From assembly GCF_011378905.1 (NCBI RefSeq), contig NZ_WTPY01000012.1:57115-121114 (forward strand): 64,000 nucleotides of DNA. The letters are read 5' to 3'. Positions 58,577 to 64,000 of this stretch are shown here, piece by piece. Both the position numbers and the translations under genes were made by a program. Below the pieces are notes generated by a model. It searched no databases, was not told the origin of the DNA, and worked only from the letters and a program-made list of their open reading frames with translations. This stretch comes from Paraglaciecola sp. 20A4. GTDB lineage: Bacteria > Pseudomonadota > Gammaproteobacteria > Enterobacterales > Alteromonadaceae. How positions within the stretch are numbered: the first letter of the stretch is position 1; each line of letters opens with the position of its first letter.

Positions 58577-59788
58577 ATGACTACTAAGTATAACGCTGAG
58601 AAATTATTGTTGAATTCTGGCAATTTTAATAACGACAACATTCCATTCCTTAAGCAAATTAGTCCTGACGATACAAAGATGTTGTTTCTTAAGAAACTTA
58701 GGGATTCTGTTCGTGAACAAATAAGGTTTGCATGGAGGAATTTGGATCGGGTTGTCAACCCAGTTCTTTGGCTTAGTTTATTTGAACATGAACGACAAGC
58801 ACTGTTAAAAATAGTCCCAATATTTAGGTCTCAAGGTAGTTATGTTTACGGAACTTTGAACCTTCCAGCCCATGCTCCACCGCAGGAGTTAGATATTGAC
58901 GATGGAATGTATCTTCCGATGGCTGTGGTTGAGTCAAACCCTAAGTTGCTTCACTCAACAATGTTCAAAATAATTGACGAAGTCTTAGAATATATAGCGA
59001 GCCATAACAATGGCTGGACAGTTGATACAAACAAACATACTTGTGGGAGATTAATCACTAATCTAGGAGTTCACATTGATGTAAACGCATATGCTATCCC
59101 TGATTCAAAAATAGCAGCATTAAAATCTATGGTGGAGGCAAGAAATTACTCTTTGAAAGGAGAGCCTGCAGCTACAGATAAAGAAATCATTGACAATTTA
59201 GACAGTGCCTCTGTCAATCTCGCTCATCGAAAAAAAGGTTGGATTATATCTGATCCACAAAGTCTTAAAAATTGGGTTAATGACACAAAAGATACATATG
59301 GAAATCAATTCATCCATCTTTCAAGGATAATCAAAGCTTGGCGGGATTACACTTGGAAGAAAGGGGGGCCAAGCTCAATTGGATTAATGGCAGCAATCTA
59401 TCAAGTTTACTGTTCAAATATCGTCAAAAAGCGTTTAGACGAAGGGCTGCTGCAAATTTCAAAAGCCTTACCTAACATTCTATCTTCCAATATTATGCAT
59501 CCAGTATTACCAGATTTAGCTTTGTCTAGCCCTTCGGAAGATGAAATTTTGGAGTGGGGGTATGAAGCAAAAGTATTTGCTAATAAATTAGAAGCAGCAC
59601 TTTGTTATTCGTCTTCAAGAGAAGAATGTGTTTACAAGTTCATAGAGTGCTTAGGTGATAGGATACCTAGTAACCCTGATGCGGTTGAATCAAGTCACTT
59701 TGAGCCTAGAACAAAAGCCTTTAAAGGCTCACCCGCTGTTGTAACTAATCCCGCATTGAGTATGAGAAATAACACACAGGCAGGATAA
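58577..59788 (+). CDS. CBASS CD-NTase (DncV-like cyclic nucleotide synthase)
   Basis: Makes a cyclic oligonucleotide alarm when phage infects. 403 residues of the cGAS/DncV-like nucleotidyltransferase fold. The GS motif is RSQGSYVYGTLN (G87-S88). The metal-binding acidic motif is PPQELDIDDGMYLPM (D106, D108 or D109), with a third acidic strand in NLGVHIDVNAYAIP (D168). An OAS-like helical C-half follows (SRIIKAWRDYTW). The PQExDhDDGhYLPM form suggests the DncV side of the family; clade and product cannot be fixed here. The last residues are QAG, a small C-terminal end fit for Cap2 conjugation. Followed with no gap by cap2. Confidence 0.93.
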   Translation: MTTKYNAEKLLLNSGNFNNDNIPFLKQISPDDTKMLFLKKLRDSVREQIRFAWRNLDRVVNPVLWLSLFEHERQALLKIVPIFRSQGSYVYGTLNLPAHAPPQELDIDDGMYLPMAVVESNPKLLHSTMFKIIDEVLEYIASHNNGWTVDTNKHTCGRLITNLGVHIDVNAYAIPDSKIAALKSMVEARNYSLKGEPAATDKEIIDNLDSASVNLAHRKKGWIISDPQSLKNWVNDTKDTYGNQFIHLSRIIKAWRDYTWKKGGPSSIGLMAAIYQVYCSNIVKKRLDEGLLQISKALPNILSSNIMHPVLPDLALSSPSEDEILEWGYEAKVFANKLEAALCYSSSREECVYKFIECLGDRIPSNPDAVESSHFEPRTKAFKGSPAVVTNPALSMRNNTQAG

Positions 59789-61507
59789 ATGTTTAACTCT
59801 TTAAATGAGTACCTGCTTACAAAGGGGTTTAAGCGTGTCGCGCCATGGGGGGAACACAAGTTCGTTTTTCTCGGGGAAATAGAATGTACATTTCTAAAGC
59901 GAGATGTAAAGAGGTTAGGGGTGATGATAGGGTTTAATGCGTTACCTATGTTTGAAAAGCCTAGCTTGTTCTTAACTGAAAGACCCGCTCCTCTTGATCG
60001 TTTATGTGTTCACATTGAAAGTGCTTCCAAGTATCATTCAACAGATATTTATCCTATGTGTATTCTTGATAGTGAAGCTATACAAATCGATCCTTATCAG
60101 CCTGCAGGAACGCTTGAAGCTTTATTAAATATAGCTTCCGATATTTTGAAAAGGTCTCAGGAACAAATTGCTCTTGAGGAATTTGAAATGGAATTTGCGG
60201 GGTATTTTGGCCCCAACACTTTTGGGATAAGTAAGATAACGAACCTAGAAAGTGGCTTACTAAAATGCTTTCGTATTCACTCTACTTCCACTTTACCAGC
60301 ACAATTTTTTCTATCAGATAATCATAACAAAAAACAATTAAACTTTTGGCTTAAAAAGCTCGGCCTTAAAGACCCATCTGTTTCAGAACCTTACGCAACT
60401 GCTTTGATTAAATTAAACAGTATAGATTGTCTTCCTTCCACACCAGAGTTTAACCATTCTTCTATTGCACCGTACTTGAATTGGCTAAAGACTTTAGGTG
60501 GCTCCTGCTACGCACAATTGCGAAAACAAATGACCTCCTCTGTCTTCAGACGGAACATTGAAAAAAATAATGGCTCGTTTTTAATCTTACTTGAAGTTAG
60601 GGGGGAATATTTTGGGTTGCTCTGTAGTTTGAAAAGTGACTTCGCTGGTAGATTTATCAATTCTGGATCGCGAAATTTTAAAGCTTTACACAATCCATTA
60701 GTTTCAAGTGTTGATAGAATACTATTCGAAGATGTTGGAGATGAGCAAGGTGTAAAACGTAATTTTTTAGAGTCAAATCTCATAGGAAAAAATATTGCTG
60801 TAATAGGATGCGGTACTCTTGGAGGGTATGTAATATCAAGCCTGTTTAAGGCTGGTGCTGGGTGTCGTGGAAAACTAACATTTTACGACGACGATAAATT
60901 TTCGATAAAAAACACATCAAGACATATCCTTGGAGCTAACTATTTCGGTCGGAACAAAGCAAGTGCGCTAGAAACGTATTTATATGAGCAGGGTATAGAT
61001 AGAAAGTTGGATGGAAAAGCGGAATCTTGCCCTAACATCAATGACTTGTGTGATTTTGATATTGTAATTGATACTACAGGTGACTATGCATTTTCAATTA
61101 AGTTAAATTACGAATATTTAGCCCTTCAGTCGGATAACAAGCCTCTTCTTTATCATATTGCATTGTTTGCGGGGGGAGAATCTTCTCGTATATTTAAAAT
61201 GGGAAATACTGGATGTTATCGATGTATGGATGACAAATCATTTAAACGACGGTTTCCTGACTTTAAAAGGGAAGAAGACAAAGTTGCTATCAAAAAAAGG
61301 TGTGGTGAGAGTTATTTGCCTTTTCCTATATCAGCTAGCATGAGAGCAGCAGGTTTAATGTTATCTGTATTATTAGATGAGTTGGATACGCCCAAAGCAC
61401 AATCAATGTTGTTTTTTGAAGCTTACTCAAAGAGAGTAAAGGATCACAAAAACCAAGAATTAGTTAAACAAATAGATTGCCCCCAGTGCGATTTTTTTCG
61501 GCAGTAA
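59789..61507 (+). CDS. cap2: CBASS Cap2, E1-E2 ubiquitin-like conjugation fusion
   Basis: Activates and conjugates the CD-NTase C-terminus to a target, boosting its activity in type II CBASS. 572 residues. The N-terminal E2-like domain has the probable catalytic cysteine C91 in IYPMCILDSEAIQIDPYQPA. A linker and adenylation domain follow; the E1/ThiF nucleotide loop is IAVIGCGTLGGYVISSL (about G340-G342), with LTFYDDDKFSIKNTSRH. The probable E1 cysteine is C505 in KKRCGESYLPFP. Two CxxC pairs (C476/C479 and C564/C567) form the zinc site. Starts directly after the CD-NTase stop. Confidence 0.94.
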   Translation: MFNSLNEYLLTKGFKRVAPWGEHKFVFLGEIECTFLKRDVKRLGVMIGFNALPMFEKPSLFLTERPAPLDRLCVHIESASKYHSTDIYPMCILDSEAIQIDPYQPAGTLEALLNIASDILKRSQEQIALEEFEMEFAGYFGPNTFGISKITNLESGLLKCFRIHSTSTLPAQFFLSDNHNKKQLNFWLKKLGLKDPSVSEPYATALIKLNSIDCLPSTPEFNHSSIAPYLNWLKTLGGSCYAQLRKQMTSSVFRRNIEKNNGSFLILLEVRGEYFGLLCSLKSDFAGRFINSGSRNFKALHNPLVSSVDRILFEDVGDEQGVKRNFLESNLIGKNIAVIGCGTLGGYVISSLFKAGAGCRGKLTFYDDDKFSIKNTSRHILGANYFGRNKASALETYLYEQGIDRKLDGKAESCPNINDLCDFDIVIDTTGDYAFSIKLNYEYLALQSDNKPLLYHIALFAGGESSRIFKMGNTGCYRCMDDKSFKRRFPDFKREEDKVAIKKRCGESYLPFPISASMRAAGLMLSVLLDELDTPKAQSMLFFEAYSKRVKDHKNQELVKQIDCPQCDFFRQ

Positions 61508-61512
61508 TTTCC

Positions 61513-61962
61513 TTGAGAAAACAAAAAGAAGATGATGATTTTCAGTTTTTTGGAAATGAACTTATCTCTATCGCGATTGGAAAAGACCTAGTCAATAATC
61601 TAAAAAAATTTAGTATTGCAGATGAAAACAAATCTGAAGCTGGCGGGGTACTATTTGGATATCGCTACAAAGATGGCATTGAAATAACCGAGTTTACAAC
61701 TCCAATGCCATCTGATGTCCGCCGCCCTCATTCTTTCATGCGTACAGACCAACAACATATTAATAAAGCTAATTCTTTATGGAGTGAAAGTGATTACAAA
61801 TGTGATTACATAGGTGAGTGGCATACGCATCCAAGGGGTAATGCAGAACCTTCATATATTGATAGACGTGAGTGGATAGAGTTGTACAAGTCTTTCAGAA
61901 AACCTATCGTAACTATCATTCAGTCACCATCTAACTTCCAAGTCTACTTTGTAGGTAAATAA
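61513..61962 (+). CDS. cap3: CBASS Cap3, JAB/JAMM deconjugating peptidase
   Basis: Metal isopeptidase that removes the CD-NTase from its conjugates. The JAMM motif is complete: EAGGVLFGYR supplies the glutamate, and IGEWHTHPRGNAEPSYIDRR supplies H-x-H, serine and aspartate. The start is uncertain: the frame is open from 61477 and overlaps cap2; TTG 61513, just past the cap2 stop, is chosen although no good ribosome-binding site is seen, giving 149 residues. Two bases separate it from the effector gene. Confidence 0.92.
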   Translation: MRKQKEDDDFQFFGNELISIAIGKDLVNNLKKFSIADENKSEAGGVLFGYRYKDGIEITEFTTPMPSDVRRPHSFMRTDQQHINKANSLWSESDYKCDYIGEWHTHPRGNAEPSYIDRREWIELYKSFRKPIVTIIQSPSNFQVYFVGK

Positions 61963-61964
61963 CA

Positions 61965-62594
61965 ATGTTCAAAGTAATAATAAGCAAAGGGTTGGTGAAA
62001 ATTCTAAGTCTGTTACTGGCTTTCCTCATCATGACATTGGTTGCATGGAGATCAGAGGTTTACTTAGGAGATTTATGGCAACTGCTTAAAGAACTAATGT
62101 GGTTGTTTAATGGTTATATTTTCATTGTTTTAGTTGTTGGGAATTATTTATGGCATTTTGTTTATCGACTTCCATTTTTCGGTAGGAAGATTTCTGAAAA
62201 TTTTGCTCCAAATATCAATGGAACATGGAATGCGATTGTTTACTCAAAAGATAAGGACGCTCCTCAGAAGGGGGTTGTGCTTACTGTTGATTTTAAGCTA
62301 ACTCTATTTTCATTTTCAATGATATCAAAATCGGATAATAAAGACCTTTCTAGTCACCTCATATCATCTGAAATTTGGAAAGACGAAAAATCGGGTAAAT
62401 TCATTATTACATACTCCTTTGAAGCAACAGTGGCGAGACCTTCACAAACTGATGTTGGTAAATTTTACGGGTCAGCAAGGGTAAAATACGACAGTAAAGA
62501 AGATAGGTTTATAGGTTGTTATTGGACTAATCGTGCTTATCAACAAAGTCGACAAACTGCTGGAGATATTGAAATAGTCAGATATAAAAAATAG
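61965..62594 (+). CDS. cap15: CBASS membrane effector, Cap15-like
   Basis: Predicted killer protein of the CBASS operon. 209 residues: two N-terminal helices (about 14-30 and 46-67) and a C-terminal beta-barrel starting at NINGTWNAIVYS (G86-W88). This is the plan of Cap15 effectors, whose barrel binds the cyclic nucleotide and whose helices then disrupt the inner membrane. No start problem: ATG two bases after cap3. Family call rests on architecture and the P-N-x-N-G-T-W opening, with no database search. Confidence 0.85.
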   Translation: MFKVIISKGLVKILSLLLAFLIMTLVAWRSEVYLGDLWQLLKELMWLFNGYIFIVLVVGNYLWHFVYRLPFFGRKISENFAPNINGTWNAIVYSKDKDAPQKGVVLTVDFKLTLFSFSMISKSDNKDLSSHLISSEIWKDEKSGKFIITYSFEATVARPSQTDVGKFYGSARVKYDSKEDRFIGCYWTNRAYQQSRQTAGDIEIVRYKK

Positions 62595-62640
62595 TCGAGA
62601 GTAGAGTGATAATCTAGCTTTTCAAATCATTGATAAAAGA

Positions 62641-62652
62641 GCAGTATACTGC
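62641..62652. promoter_or_regulatory. 12-base palindrome between the CBASS and mCpol units
   Basis: gcagtatactgc is perfectly self-complementary and lies in the 122-base gap between the Cap15-like gene and the mCpol gene, 65 bases before the latter. An operator role or a separate promoter is possible but not shown. Confidence 0.3.
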
Positions 62653-62716
62653 ATTGCTTTATAAGTCATACCATTGATACTCTGGATGTGTAGTAACTAA
62701 CGATTTAAGGAATAAA

Positions 62717-63082
62717 GTGAAGTATCTAACTATTGATGCTGATGATATTGGTCGAAAAATCACTTCCCACTATCTGAACAACTCTCCATCTGAACTTGGT
62801 AAATTGAGCGCTTCATTAGATAAATCAACTTTTGACGTTTCGAGTATGCTTAAAGGGCTTGGTTTTGAAGTGATTTTTTGTGCAGCTGATGGCATAGCAG
62901 GTTACATTAAAAAAGACGTCGACTTTTTATCTGTTTTTGATTCAGTATCTGAGCTTTCTCCACCAGAATTCACTTATTCAGCCGGTGTTGGAGGGACTTT
63001 GAGGGAATCCTATATGGCTCTAATGATGGCTAAGAGTGATGGAAAGAGTTGTCTTCGTTTCTACAGTGACTTAAGAGATTAG
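62717..63082 (+). CDS. optS: Minimal CRISPR polymerase (mCpol), Panoptes OptS-like
   Basis: A 121-residue stand-alone Cas10-type palm domain, without HD, zinc or other Cas10 parts. The first metal motif is YLTIDADDIGRKI (D7, D9, D10). The second acidic motif, usually GGDD, reads FCAADGIAGYI (D58). YSAGVGGTLRESYMALMMAK with the trailing SDGKSC matches the last Cas10/GGDEF motif with its conserved lysines. In the Panoptes system such enzymes constantly make a 2',3'-linked cyclic dinucleotide. GTG start, with AAGG 6 bases upstream. Next to the effector gene at 63091. Confidence 0.87.
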   Translation: MKYLTIDADDIGRKITSHYLNNSPSELGKLSASLDKSTFDVSSMLKGLGFEVIFCAADGIAGYIKKDVDFLSVFDSVSELSPPEFTYSAGVGGTLRESYMALMMAKSDGKSCLRFYSDLRD

Positions 63083-63090
63083 GATAAAAT

Positions 63091-63705
63091 TTGTTCAGAA
63101 TCGTTCGGTTTGATCTTTTAGTAAGATATGTCGCCCTATTAACCATAGCCATAAGTCTTGGCGTTTATTCTTTAATTCAAGAATTTTTGTTGCCAAATTT
63201 TTCGTTATTCAAAATTGTTACTATTTCGTCAATTGTTAGCACCTTCATAATTGTAACACTTCTCTCACCATCCATATCTCGAAAGCTATGGGCTTTAAAA
63301 TACCTAATAGATAAATCATCATTCCCTGATTTAAATGGCACTTGGGAAGGGGTAGTAACACTTGAAAATGGAGGGACCTTACCAGTGAAGGCTGTCATTA
63401 GACAGTCACTTTTAAACACGCAAATTGATATGCATGGTGAGACGACTAAGTCCATTACACTAGAAACTACGCCAACTTTAGAGCAAGGACAACGAAAACT
63501 CTATTATGTATATCGCTCTACTCCAAAAAATCCAGGTTACCCGTCATACAATGGTTCAACTTTGTTTGATATCAGATTAGTTAAAACTGCTCATGGTGAG
63601 TATTTAGAATTGTCGGGAAATTACTATACAGATAGAAAGTCCATTGGCAGAATAGCCATCAAGCAGATAGGTACTGATTTCAATATAGATGTTTCATATT
63701 ACTAG
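63091..63705 (+). CDS. optE: Two-helix beta-barrel effector, Panoptes OptE-like
   Basis: A 204-residue membrane protein with two helices (about 11-29 and 39-59), a basic linker and a C-terminal beta-barrel opening with SFPDLNGTWEGVVTLENG (G83-W85). The plan and the LNGTW opening match the Cap15-like effector at 61965, though the rest differs widely. TTG start; AGGA overlaps the mCpol stop and sits 6 bases upstream, so the two genes are tightly coupled. In Panoptes the effector is held off by the mCpol product and released when phage proteins sequester it. Confidence 0.85.
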   Translation: MFRIVRFDLLVRYVALLTIAISLGVYSLIQEFLLPNFSLFKIVTISSIVSTFIIVTLLSPSISRKLWALKYLIDKSSFPDLNGTWEGVVTLENGGTLPVKAVIRQSLLNTQIDMHGETTKSITLETTPTLEQGQRKLYYVYRSTPKNPGYPSYNGSTLFDIRLVKTAHGEYLELSGNYYTDRKSIGRIAIKQIGTDFNIDVSYY

Positions 63706-64000
63706 TGGAGATTTGCTCACTTCAATTCTGCTGAACGAGACCGGCAGGGTCAGGTTCCCTGAAACGTACCATTTGTCACCAAGTTTAACGTTCGATTCGG
63801 TAATTCGTTTAGTCCGCTTTGGGCGTTAAGCCGAAGTAACGATATTGCTGAGTTAACTACGCTAACGACGTCGAGGTGGTGCATAACCCCAAACGTAAGT
63901 GTTACTTCGATTGTAGTTGTTACATGGTAAGCGTCTCGTAAAGGCCGTCTTTTAGATATCAATTCTGCACCGCACAATAATGTCTTTGATAATAATCGAG
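63706..64000. other. Non-coding right end of window
   Basis: 295 bases after the OptE-like gene with no supported gene. The sequence returns to a more balanced base composition, which may mark the island edge. A distant 9-base inverted repeat (cgaagtaac at about 63832, gttacttcg at about 63901) is present. Confidence 0.4.

Noticed and set aside
58577..63705. Possible type III CRISPR remnant, because of the Cas10-like palm
   Set aside because: No repeat array, Csm/Cmr genes, Cas6 or CARF protein in the window; the mCpol-effector pair is a better explanation.
63783..63831. attC-like core pair gtttaac ... gttaagc
   Set aside because: The two cores fit integron R-box patterns, but the element would be only 49 bases, the inner arms pair poorly, and no integrase or cassette array is present.
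63750..63977. 75-residue minus-strand open frame at the right end
   Set aside because: No recognisable domain, no convincing ribosome-binding site, and untypical composition; left as non-coding.

Overview
The window looks like chromosome of a marine gammaproteobacterium of the Alteromonadales, most like Paraglaciecola/Glaciecola. This is judged from the character of the proteins, the moderate GC content, and the gene set: NspC-type norspermidine synthesis, CcoG, three membrane diguanylate cyclases, DUF3016 and DUF3087 proteins, and a thrABC operon with a thr-type attenuator. No database search was possible, so the genus is an inference.

Layout. 1-4226: the 3' part of penicillin-binding protein 1A, NAD-malic enzyme and the RNase P RNA with its promoter and terminator. 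4422-18530: a PAS histidine kinase; a TetR regulator divergent from a metallo-beta-lactamase-fold hydrolase across a perfect operator-like palindrome; an RND efflux pair; a degenerate HD-GYP-like protein; a thioredoxin-like lipoprotein; OsmC; and a second TetR divergent from an EmrAB-like pump. 18616-34143: exported MsrA, the norspermidine pair (carboxynorspermidine dehydrogenase and NspC), a nicotinamide riboside salvage operon (Kelch lipoprotein, PnuC, NadR-like kinase), a PLP deaminase/desulfhydrase joined to a diguanylate cyclase, ZIP, MAPEG and MscS membrane proteins, AceK and a YegD-type Hsp70. 34337-39454: thr leader, attenuator and thrABC, with two perfect MetJ-type boxes in front. 39507-57410: ung, cyclases, dsbA, srkA-ccoG, a DUF3016 protein, a pseudo-5'-nucleotidase translationally coupled to a diguanylate cyclase, valS-holC, pepA, lptFG and an RDD protein.

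57577-64000 is an accessory island next to a tRNA-Leu(CAA) gene, whose 5' half is also present as a truncated copy just upstream. The island is AT-richer and uses more AGA/AGG codons. It holds a complete type II CBASS operon: a DncV-like CD-NTase, a Cap2 E1-E2 fusion, a Cap3 JAMM protease and a Cap15-like two-helix beta-barrel membrane effector. Immediately downstream on the same strand is a second two-gene unit: a 121-residue minimal CRISPR polymerase (mCpol) followed by another two-helix beta-barrel effector. This matches the recently described Panoptes (OptS-OptE) design, in which a constantly made cyclic nucleotide holds the effector off and phage cyclic-nucleotide sponges release it. CBASS kills when its signal rises and Panoptes when its signal falls. 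The island therefore pairs a primary defence with a guard against anti-CBASS proteins, using two effectors of the same architecture but opposite expected logic. This is the most interesting part of the window.

Other points worth a second look are the pseudo-5'-nucleotidase/GGDEF pair (metal ligands lost, and its signal peptide has no canonical start codon), the MetJ-like boxes before the thr attenuator, and the HD-GYP-like protein without catalytic residues.
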